Shown: in pieces, positions 1 through 5,690 of the stretch
Numbering within the stretch: position 1 is the stretch's first letter
Layout: every line of letters starts with the position of its first letter
Assembly (NCBI GenBank): GCA_902771745.1
Contig: CACXYG010000050.1
Span: forward strand, 1-8,496
Reading direction: 5' to 3'
From: an uncultured Erysipelotrichaceae bacterium
GTDB taxonomy: Bacteria; Bacillota_I; Bacilli_A; RFN20; CAG-288
DNA: 8,496 nucleotides
The notes under the pieces: generated by a model
Database searches by the model: none
Seen by the model: only the letters and a program-made list of their open reading frames with translations
Told to the model about the DNA's origin: nothing
Program-made: the position numbers and the translations under genes

Positions 1-224
1 ATCAGATAAAAGCTAGTTTCATTTCTTGGAATATAGGTGTTTCTTATCTGTGGCGATGGAATCTATGTCATTTGTCGCATTTAATATGAAAGGTAACAAA
101 ATTAATCTTCCGTTATTTTTCATGTGTAAAATCTTTGATTTCATATATGACTTAGATTAATATATATAGATATAGAACCACTCTCCTACCATGCAAAACT
201 ATGAGAAAAAAGGAGAATATTGTT
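1..224. other. Left-edge non-coding region
   Basis: I see no convincing gene end here. Besides the promoter at 135-163 there is a short inverted repeat CAGATAA (3-9) / TTATCTG (44-50) that could form a loose stem, without a following T-run. A 41-codon minus-strand reading frame (19-144) has no ribosome binding site and is probably chance. Confidence 0.4.
135..163 (+). promoter_or_regulatory. Candidate promoter of the 225-695 gene
   Basis: A -35 like TTGATT (135-140), a 17-base spacer and a -10 like TAATAT (158-163) point to a transcript start near 170, about 55 bases before the start codon. Spacing is ideal but both boxes are imperfect and the region is A+T-rich, so other TATA-like choices exist nearby. 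Confidence 0.45.
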
Positions 225-695
225 ATGGCCAAATTAGCAAAAAGAAATAGAGCTCCAATCCAGAAGCTTGATTACAGCAAGAAGTTACCAGAAATGATTT
301 ATTTAGATGAACTCGCCTATGGTGAAGTCCATCCTCTCAAACTCACCAAGGCTATGGATAGCCAGGTGGATGAATATGTCTATTGTGGTAAGTTACACCA
401 GGGTGAAATCAAATTCTTAGCTGGTGATAAGTTGGATTGCCAGATTCCTGATATCGATGGTTTTAACCACGGCTATACCTTAGAAGGTCTTGCCAATGAC
501 ATTTTTGAAGTTCAGGCTGCTTTAGATATCTATTCCTCTGTTGAAAAGAGAACTTTCAACTACACCAAGAATGATTCTAAGCTCGTCTTCAAGGGTGACA
601 AGAAGAAAGACTACGCCATCTATATCCGCTTCTATGATAACTGCGTCGGCAACATCAACAACCGTTGGGCTGTTATCTTCGCTGAAGAGAAGTAA
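225..695 (+). CDS. Uncharacterised small cytosolic protein (156 aa)
   Basis: I do not recognise this protein. An in-frame ATG exists at 201, but AGGAG at 211-215 lies 9 bases before the ATG at 225, so I place the start at 225, giving an N-terminus MAKLAKRNRAPIQ. The protein has a basic N-terminal end of about 25 residues, a mixed-charge body, and no signal peptide, membrane segment or Cys/His metal motif. Its C-terminal third (YAIYIRFYDNC...NNRWAVIFAEE) alternates hydrophobic and polar residues like paired beta strands. It is a single-gene unit with its own promoter and ends just before a hairpin terminator shared with the convergent HD hydrolase gene. The clean ribosome binding site and ordinary codon use argue that it is a real gene. 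It might be a ligand-binding or toxin/antitoxin-sized domain, but nothing in the sequence decides that. Confidence 0.8.
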   Translation: MAKLAKRNRAPIQKLDYSKKLPEMIYLDELAYGEVHPLKLTKAMDSQVDEYVYCGKLHQGEIKFLAGDKLDCQIPDIDGFNHGYTLEGLANDIFEVQAALDIYSSVEKRTFNYTKNDSKLVFKGDKKKDYAIYIRFYDNCVGNINNRWAVIFAEEK

Positions 696-718
696 ATTAC
701 AATTTGAAACATGAAAGA

Positions 719-748
719 GAGCACTACATTGCTGTAGTGCTCGTTTTC
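719..748. terminator. Hairpin terminator between convergent genes
   Basis: A perfect 10-base stem GAGCACTACA (719-728) and TGTAGTGCTC (733-742) closes on a TTGC loop and is followed on the plus strand by GTTTTC. It lies 23 bases after the stop of the 225-695 gene and immediately past the stop of the minus-strand HD gene, where the tail reads TCTTTC. The stem can serve both directions; the U-runs are short on both sides. Confidence 0.75.
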
Positions 749-1748
749 AATGGCTTTGATTTATATAGTAATCAAAACTTTCTTCTAAGAAAGAACGAAT
801 GGCGTTATCTACTTCTTTATCTAGTTTTGAGATTCTACCTTTGTCGATAATTAAAGGATTGATGAATCTCTTTTTTGATGAGATCTTATAAGAAGTGTTA
901 CTAGAAGGCGTTTCTTCTTTCTTGATCTTGGATAGTGATCTAAAGTCTAACCAATCTTCTTTAGATTCTTTATTAGATAAGAGTTTAATAATGACTTCCT
1001 TTTCTGTGGTATATAAGTCATCCTCTGTTAGAATTCCTTTTTCAATCTGCCTTTTTAGCATACGGGCAAGATACTCCATCCCGTATCGGTCCTCATCTGT
1101 GACATAGATATGAGAGTTCTTCAAAGTTAGAAGCGTAAACTTCTTAGCGATATCCTGATGCTGGAAAGCGAGTTCTTCAACACCCTCTTCATTGAGAGTG
1201 ACTTTTAAATCATCATAGAGTTCTTGAATCTCTTCTAGTGAGGCAAACTGATAGTTATATAGGTTATGAAGCGTATATTCTAACCGGTCAGCCGAAAGTC
1301 TAGGAGAATCATTATCCGCAATCGGATAAAGATGATAATCATCAACATCACTGGTCTCTAAATGCAGTTTAGTTAATTCTTCCTGGATAACATCATCTCT
1401 CTTTATTAATAAGGAAGTTCTTTCCTCGGTTGCTTCTTGTTTATCATGGTCGCCTTTTAAAAAGTCGATGACATGCGCAAAACTAGGAGTGGCAATATCA
1501 TGAAATAGACCAGCTAGAGTCATCTTTTCATCGTGAGTGAAATGATAGACGATCAAAGCGACTCCAAGAGAATGCTCAAAACGAGAATACTTATCAAAAT
1601 CCTTATAAAAAGGAAAAGAGGTATACTCCATACCACAGTGCATACCTACTTCATCGATTCTATTTAATTCTTCGCTCTTGAAAAACGGAACTAAGAAAGA
1701 AGGAATCTTATGATGATAGATCTTTAATACTTGATCAAGATTACTCAT
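747..1748 (-). CDS. HD-domain metal-dependent phosphohydrolase
   Basis: The frame is open back to 1811, but the region upstream of 1748 is the end of zur, so I take the ATG at 1748 (333 aa, beginning MSNLDQVLKIYHH). That start lies inside the end of zur (ATGAGTAA, 8 bases shared), which is typical of translational coupling, and there is no clear Shine-Dalgarno sequence. The HD signature is complete: H59 in SRFEHSLGV, H83-D84 in LAGLFHDIATP, H92 in SFAHVIDF and a later D154 in RLSADRLEY. This resembles the dGTPase-like/COG1078 branch of HD hydrolases, which cleave phosphoesters of nucleotides using bound metal ions. The block VGMHCGMEYTSFP with HD...QEATEE resembles an uncharacterised family I recall from Firmicutes. 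The C-terminal half is helical and charged with no second known domain. The substrate is unknown. Co-transcription with zur suggests a link to zinc status, but that is inference. Confidence 0.85.
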   Translation of the reverse strand: MSNLDQVLKIYHHKIPSFLVPFFKSEELNRIDEVGMHCGMEYTSFPFYKDFDKYSRFEHSLGVALIVYHFTHDEKMTLAGLFHDIATPSFAHVIDFLKGDHDKQEATEERTSLLIKRDDVIQEELTKLHLETSDVDDYHLYPIADNDSPRLSADRLEYTLHNLYNYQFASLEEIQELYDDLKVTLNEEGVEELAFQHQDIAKKFTLLTLKNSHIYVTDEDRYGMEYLARMLKRQIEKGILTEDDLYTTEKEVIIKLLSNKESKEDWLDFRSLSKIKKEETPSSNTSYKISSKKRFINPLIIDKGRISKLDKEVDNAIRSFLEESFDYYINQSH

Positions 1749-2154
1749 GTTTCTTTTTCTGACAATCGGGACAGACACCATAGATTTCAATGTTCTGATC
1801 CTGTAAGACAAAACCAGTCTCTTTTTCGATTTCTTCGTTGACGTGATGATAAGGACATCCCTCTAATGGCACTCTTTTATGACATTTGGTGCAGACAAGG
1901 ATATGCTGGTCTTCATCCTTGATCAAAGAAAAGACGTTTTCTTTTTTATCATTGACCTCTCTTTTGACAAGACCTGCTTCCTCAAAAGCGTTCAAGGTAC
2001 GATAGACAGTGGAAAGATTGATATCCTTCTTTTTAAAAGAATAGAAGATCTCTTCCGCCGTCACAGGATAAGAATACTTCTCTAAGACATCTAGGATCAA
2101 TTGGCGATTTTTGGTTCTCTTTAAACCGGTGTGTTCAAATGCGTTTTCGTTCAT
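1741..2154 (-). CDS. zur: Fur-family zinc-responsive repressor (Zur)
   Basis: This 137-residue protein has the usual Fur-family length and order: an N-terminal winged helix (about 10-75), with KRTKNRQLILDVL and the recognition region NLSTVYRTLNAFEEAGLV, and then a dimerisation/metal domain. The structural zinc site is visible as C88xxC91 and C128xxC131. H84, C100, H103 and H104 are further possible regulatory ligands; the common HHHH run before the first Cys pair is reduced to DQH. Family members repress when metal is bound. Fur, PerR and Zur cannot be told apart by fold alone. I choose Zur because the gene is divergent from a zinc ABC importer with a 7-1-7 operator between them. It has no clear Shine-Dalgarno sequence before the ATG at 2154. 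The next gene, an HD hydrolase, overlaps its stop codon. The operator covers its own promoter, so autoregulation is likely. Confidence 0.9.
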   Translation of the reverse strand: MNENAFEHTGLKRTKNRQLILDVLEKYSYPVTAEEIFYSFKKKDINLSTVYRTLNAFEEAGLVKREVNDKKENVFSLIKDEDQHILVCTKCHKRVPLEGCPYHHVNEEIEKETGFVLQDQNIEIYGVCPDCQKKKHE

Positions 2155-2179
2155 ATGTTACTATTTTCTAATTTTTTAC

Positions 2180-2208
2180 TTGCAAAATCAACAACAGGCT
2201 AGTATATT
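2180..2208 (+). promoter_or_regulatory. znuABC promoter
   Basis: TTGCAA (2180-2185), a 17-base spacer and TATATT (2203-2208) predict a transcript start near 2215, the first base of the Zur-type operator. A repressor bound there would block start-site melting. The leader would be about 42 bases and includes the znuA ribosome binding site GAAAGGA (2244-2250). Confidence 0.65.
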
Positions 2209-2230
2209 TTCAAATGCAAATCATTTGCAA
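2201..2230 (-). promoter_or_regulatory. zur promoter (minus strand)
   Basis: Read on the minus strand, TTGCAA (2230-2225), an 18-base spacer and TATACT (2206-2201) predict a start near 2194, giving a leader of about 40 bases. Its -35 lies inside the zinc operator. Its -10 overlaps the -10 of the divergent znuA promoter, so the two promoters should compete and be co-repressed. Confidence 0.55.
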
Positions 2231-2235
2231 ATGAT
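2215..2235. promoter_or_regulatory. Zur-box operator, overlapping palindromes
   Basis: TGCAAAT-C-ATTTGCA (2215-2229) is a perfect 7-1-7 inverted repeat, the standard Fur-family format. It resembles known Zur sites of the TGAAAATnATTTTCA kind more than Fur or PerR boxes. Overlapping it is a second perfect 16-base palindrome, ATCATTTGCAAATGAT (2220-2235). The arrangement may allow two dimers to bind. The site lies at the znuA start site and over the -35 of zur, so one complex could control both directions. Confidence 0.8.
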
Positions 2236-2256
2236 AAAAACAAGAAAGGATACATA

Positions 2257-3120
2257 ATGAAAAAGAGTTCATTGTTAATTACTTTAGTTACGTTATTACC
2301 ATTAGTTGGCTGCGGTCAGAGCGACAACAGCAACACCATCTACACCTCCTTCTATCCTATTTATGATTTAACCAAGAGAATCGTCGGTGACAAGTTCGAA
2401 GTCAAGAACTTAACTCCCGTTGGTACTGAACCACACGATTATGAACCAAAAGCCAGTGAAGTTGCTGGTATGAGTGATTCCAAAGCCTTATTCTTAAATG
2501 GTTTAGGCTTAGAGCATTGGGAAGACGAACTTCCAGAGAATTTATCCAAAAAGACCTATGTCGTTACCGAAGACATTGAAACTTTGTCGATTGATAACGT
2601 TACTGATCCACACGTCTGGTTATCCCCAAAGAACGCCATTAAGGAGATGAGCAATATTTTATCTACTTTAAAGGAATTAGATGTTGCTAATTACAGCTAT
2701 TATGAGGATAATTACAATAAGGCTGTTACAGAGTTCAACGCTTTGGATGCTGAATTTAAAACCACCATTGATGGTTTAAGCAACAAATACCTTGTTGTCT
2801 CCCACGCCGCCTTTGGTTATTTATGCAACGAATATGGTCTTACTCAGATCTATGTTCGTGGCTTAGAACCAGATGATGAACCAACCTCTAAGGAATTAGA
2901 AGCCATCATCGAACAGGTCAATACCTATAACATCACCACCATCTTCTATGAAGAATTAGTTTCTCCAGAAATCTCCAAGAAGATCGCTGATGAAACGGGT
3001 GTTAAGACCGATACTTTAAATCCTATGGAAGGCTTAGAACAAGAAGAACTCGATGCCGGTGAGAACTATCTCACAGTCATGAGAGATAACTTGGCTAAGA
3101 TTAAGGAAGCTTGTAAGTAA
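2257..3120 (+). CDS. znuA: Zinc-binding lipoprotein of an ABC importer
   Basis: This is the extracytoplasmic metal-capture subunit (cluster A-I solute-binding family). A lipoprotein signal runs from residue 1 to the lipobox LVGC with C19 as the lipidated cysteine, followed by a short flexible linker. The four expected metal ligands are visible: H60 in TEPHDYEP, H119 in DPHVWLSP, H183 in VVSHAAFGYL and E258 in LNPMEG. Histidine at the third position is the zinc type; manganese binders such as PsaA have glutamate there. The His-rich loop found in many ZnuA proteins between the first two ligands is absent (residues 105-118 carry no His before H119). At 287 aa it is near the usual length and lacks the C-terminal ZinT domain of streptococcal AdcA. 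The ribosome binding site GAAAGGA is 6 bases before the ATG. It is first in the znuA-znuC-znuB operon. Confidence 0.93.
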   Translation: MKKSSLLITLVTLLPLVGCGQSDNSNTIYTSFYPIYDLTKRIVGDKFEVKNLTPVGTEPHDYEPKASEVAGMSDSKALFLNGLGLEHWEDELPENLSKKTYVVTEDIETLSIDNVTDPHVWLSPKNAIKEMSNILSTLKELDVANYSYYEDNYNKAVTEFNALDAEFKTTIDGLSNKYLVVSHAAFGYLCNEYGLTQIYVRGLEPDDEPTSKELEAIIEQVNTYNITTIFYEELVSPEISKKIADETGVKTDTLNPMEGLEQEELDAGENYLTVMRDNLAKIKEACK

Positions 3121-3122
3121 AC

Positions 3123-3782
3123 ATGATCCAATTTGAGCACGTGTCTTTTTCCTATCCTGATACCCCCGTCTTGAATGACGTGTGCTTTCATTTGGAAGAA
3201 GGACAGTTTGTCGGTATTCTTGGCCCCAATGGTGGTGGTAAGTCTACCTTTTTACGTCTTGCCTTAGGTCTTTTAAAACCAAGTTCTGGAACAATCACCA
3301 GAACCGATAAAAAGATTTCTTATATTGCACAAACAACCGCCATCTCCGATACCTCTTTCCCTGCGACAGTGGAAGAAGTCATCGCTCTTGGTCTAGTCGA
3401 TTCTAAAATTAAACTCAACTTCCGTGAAAGAAAGAAAAAAGTCAAAGAAATCATGGAGAAAGCAAACCTCACTCCTTTCCGTAAACGTTTGGTCAATGAA
3501 TTGTCTGGTGGGCAATTACAACGAGTCAAAATTGCCAAAGCCTTGATCAGTGAACCCTCTTTGTTAGTCTTAGATGAACCAGATGCCGGTATGGATGAGC
3601 AAGCACACGAAAATTTAGTCCATATCGTTCATGAACTCCATGAAAAGAAAACATCCATTCTCTTTGTCTCTCATCATCCTCATGATTTAGAAGATGCCGA
3701 TGCGATTTACTTCATCGAACAGGGTCAGATCATGACCTATGAAGCTGAATTAGAAAGGGGACATCACCATGTTAACCTATAA
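3123..3782 (+). CDS. znuC: Zinc ABC importer ATPase
   Basis: This is the nucleotide-binding subunit that powers zinc import with ZnuB. All the ABC motifs are intact: Walker A GPNGGGKST (34-42), Q-loop Q70, signature LSGGQ (127-131), Walker B LLVLDE (147-152), a D-loop AGMD (155-158) and switch histidine H184. GPNGGGKST with a double-Gly insert is common in the zinc/manganese ABC subfamily. At 219 aa it is slightly shorter than many ZnuC proteins, with no C-terminal regulatory domain. Only 2 bases separate it from the znuA stop, and the nearest AAGGAA (3103-3108) is rather far from the ATG, so translation probably depends on coupling. Its end overlaps the znuB start by 14 bases; the overlap encodes the C-terminal HVNL, preceded by two further histidines. 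Confidence 0.93.
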   Translation: MIQFEHVSFSYPDTPVLNDVCFHLEEGQFVGILGPNGGGKSTFLRLALGLLKPSSGTITRTDKKISYIAQTTAISDTSFPATVEEVIALGLVDSKIKLNFRERKKKVKEIMEKANLTPFRKRLVNELSGGQLQRVKIAKALISEPSLLVLDEPDAGMDEQAHENLVHIVHELHEKKTSILFVSHHPHDLEDADAIYFIEQGQIMTYEAELERGHHHVNL

Positions 3783-4608
3783 ATTCATGCAAATCGCATT
3801 TGTGGTAGCTATCCTGTTAGGTATCTCCATTCCTCTGGTTGGCAGCAGCGCTGTCTTCAAGAGATTATCCTCTAGTGGTGATGCCTTAGCACATTCCTCC
3901 TTAGCAGGCGTGGCTATCGGCCTTGCAGCCGGATTAAATCCACTACTCATCTCTATCATTACTTGTATTGTTTCCTTCTTCATCATTGAATTATTGAGAA
4001 AAAAGTTTAACAAGTATTCTGAAGTTGGCGTTGCTGTTGTCCTCTCGGCAGCAATCGGTATCGCCGGTATCTTATCCAGCTTTACCAGCGCTAGCAACTT
4101 CGATTCCTATCTCTTTGGCTCGATTCTTTTGATCTCGGACACCGAACTATATATCACCATCGGTTTAACCGTGGTCATTGTCTTGTTCTCTGTTATCTTC
4201 TATCCTCAGATCTTTGCCATGTTATATTCTGTCAACGAAAGCAAAGTATCTGGTATTAAAGTAAACCTCCTCACCTTTGTGCAAGACTTACTCTTATCCA
4301 TTACCATCGCCATTGGGGCTAAGATTGTCGGCTCCCTGGTTGTCTCTTCTTTGGTTGTCTTACCTACGGCAATCGCCTTACAGATGAAAAAAGGCTATAA
4401 GTTCACCATGATTGCCTCTGTCTTATTCTCTGTAGGTGCTATGATCTCTGGTTTAGTCATCGCTTATTACGCGAACTTAAAACCAGGTGCAACCATCGTC
4501 ACTGTCTCGGTTGCTCTCTTATTATTGATGATCATCTATCGTGGTATTCTTACCATGATCAACAATCATAAACTCAAACAATCTGAGAAGATAAAATCGC
4601 AAGAATAG
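3769..4608 (+). CDS. znuB: Zinc ABC importer permease
   Basis: This is a 279-residue polytopic membrane protein of the ABC-3 family. About eight hydrophobic segments are visible, roughly at 8-28, 44-57, 58-75, 86-105, 128-150, 172-208 (probably two), 213-233 and 239-258. The conserved cytoplasmic motif GDALAHSSLAGVA (37-49) and the LVVLPTAIAL stretch are typical of the family. It forms the channel dimer that receives zinc from ZnuA and is driven by ZnuC. The start has a good ribosome binding site, AAAGGGG (3754-3760), inside znuC. The C-terminal tail is short and charged (KLKQSEKIKSQE). The stop codon lies in the stem of the operon terminator. The conserved family is shared with manganese permeases, so the metal is assigned from ZnuA and the Zur box. 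Confidence 0.93.
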   Translation: MLTYKFMQIAFVVAILLGISIPLVGSSAVFKRLSSSGDALAHSSLAGVAIGLAAGLNPLLISIITCIVSFFIIELLRKKFNKYSEVGVAVVLSAAIGIAGILSSFTSASNFDSYLFGSILLISDTELYITIGLTVVIVLFSVIFYPQIFAMLYSVNESKVSGIKVNLLTFVQDLLLSITIAIGAKIVGSLVVSSLVVLPTAIALQMKKGYKFTMIASVLFSVGAMISGLVIAYYANLKPGATIVTVSVALLLLMIIYRGILTMINNHKLKQSEKIKSQE

Positions 4609-4629
4609 ACGCCCACAGCGTCTATTTTT
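4604..4629 (+). terminator. Intrinsic terminator of znuABC
   Basis: A 9-base stem AATAGACGC (4604-4612) and GCGTCTATT (4618-4626) closes on CCACA and is followed by a T-run to 4629. It includes the znuB stop codon and separates the zinc operon from the next gene. Confidence 0.88.
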
Positions 4630-4650
4630 GATATAATATCTCAATGAGGA
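4629..4650 (+). promoter_or_regulatory. Extended -10 promoter and RBS of 4658 gene
   Basis: TGATATAAT (4629-4637) is an extended -10 (TGnTATAAT) with a perfect hexamer. No good -35 exists at the expected distance, which falls in the upstream terminator stem. A start near 4644 would leave a leader of about 14 bases, with AGGAA (4647-4651) as ribosome binding site before the ATG at 4658. The terminator and promoter are thus packed end to end. Confidence 0.55.
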
Positions 4651-4657
4651 AACTATC

Positions 4658-5644
4658 ATGAGTGAAACTAAAAAAACAAGTCTTTTCAAGCGCATTATTC
4701 GCTTTCCAATTACGATTATCGCTTTCCTTCTAGCACTGCTTTTTAATATCTATGCTGGCTGGAACGTCTTAAAATTTGCTGTCTACAGCGAATACTATTC
4801 CATCAACACCACCTTAAACAAGAACCCTGGTCTCAATGATAACTACATCTCTCAGGGATGTCATTATCTAGAGAGCAAGAACATGTATCTTACCAGCGGT
4901 TATATGACCAGTAAGAGCAAAGCATCCAGAGTCTATGCCATCGACGAGAACCAGAACACCCATTATTGTGAAATCTACAAGAACGATAAGATCTGCACCT
5001 ATCATTTTGGTGGTATGGCTATTTATAACGATTATGTCTTGATTGCCAGTGCCAGTTCTGTCTTAGTCTTAGATTTAGATACGGTCTTAACTGAAAAGAG
5101 AGCCGATGTCTTATTCTCGATTCCGGTCAACACCAATTCTTCTTTTATGTTTGCAAGAGATAATTACTGCTATGTCGGTGAGTTCCACATGGAACCAAAT
5201 TTTCAAACGGACCACGAACAGGTGATGAGTGACGGTTCTACTTCTTATGCACTTGTCTCTAAATATAGTTGCGAAGCGATGTTTGATAATAATCTAGAAC
5301 ATAATGAAATCAAACCAGAAGCAATCTATTATATCCGCGATAAGATACAAGGCTTCTGTGTCACTTCTTCTGGTCGTTTTGTCTTATCGGATTCCTTTGG
5401 TATCGCCTCTTCTAAATTCTATATCTATCAAAACCCAACCACGGTGGATAAGACCGAAGATGAAGTTCCAACCTACTATTTAGATTCTCGTTATCTAGAA
5501 AAGACCATCACTGGTCCAGCGATGGCTGAAGATCTTGATTATTATGATGGTAAAGTCATCTATTGCTCGGAAGCTGCTTCTAACAAATACATCTTTGGCA
5601 AACTCTTCTACTACACTGATATTAATGGTTTAAGCATTGAATAA
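4658..5644 (+). CDS. Membrane-anchored extracytoplasmic protein, function unknown
   Basis: I cannot assign a family. The 328-residue protein starts with a basic cytoplasmic stretch (residues 1-15: KK, KR, R) and one long hydrophobic segment at about 13-41, with no signal-peptidase or lipobox motif. That fits a single-pass protein with a large outward-facing C-terminal domain. The domain has recurring beta-strand-rich stretches such as YVYAID-like, GGMAIYNDYVLIAS, VLVLDLD, YCYVGEFH, GFCVTSSGRFVLSDSFG and YDGKVIYCSEAA. The pattern 'show a value, small turn, label' is reminiscent of six-bladed beta-propellers (SMP-30/YncE type), but this rests on pattern only. Several Cys residues could pair. 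It has its own promoter and is isolated by terminators on both sides, so its place beside znuB need not mean a zinc role. Confidence 0.8.
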   Translation: MSETKKTSLFKRIIRFPITIIAFLLALLFNIYAGWNVLKFAVYSEYYSINTTLNKNPGLNDNYISQGCHYLESKNMYLTSGYMTSKSKASRVYAIDENQNTHYCEIYKNDKICTYHFGGMAIYNDYVLIASASSVLVLDLDTVLTEKRADVLFSIPVNTNSSFMFARDNYCYVGEFHMEPNFQTDHEQVMSDGSTSYALVSKYSCEAMFDNNLEHNEIKPEAIYYIRDKIQGFCVTSSGRFVLSDSFGIASSKFYIYQNPTTVDKTEDEVPTYYLDSRYLEKTITGPAMAEDLDYYDGKVIYCSEAASNKYIFGKLFYYTDINGLSIE

Positions 5645-5655
5645 GTAAGCAAAAT

Positions 5656-5690
5656 AAATGGTGAAGTCCTGTGAGACTTCACCATTTTCA
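5656..5690. terminator. Bidirectional terminator between convergent genes
   Basis: A perfect 13-base stem AAATGGTGAAGTC (5656-5668) and GACTTCACCATTT (5675-5687) closes on CTGTGA. On the plus strand it runs into TTTTC; on the minus strand the tail reads ATTTATTTTG. It serves the 4658-5644 gene and the minus-strand oxidoreductase, whose stop codon is at 5691. Confidence 0.9.

Noticed and set aside
19..144. 41-codon minus-strand reading frame beginning at the ATG at 144
   Set aside because: No ribosome binding site or promoter, very A+T-rich, and composition consistent with chance.
201..224. Upstream ATG at 201 as start of the first gene
   Set aside because: It would place the AGGAG ribosome binding site (211-215) inside the coding region; the ATG at 225 has correct spacing.
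1749..1811. Longer HD hydrolase start at 1811
   Set aside because: The extra 21 codons lie wholly within the end of zur and show no family-like sequence; the overlapping ATG at 1748 is the normal coupled arrangement.
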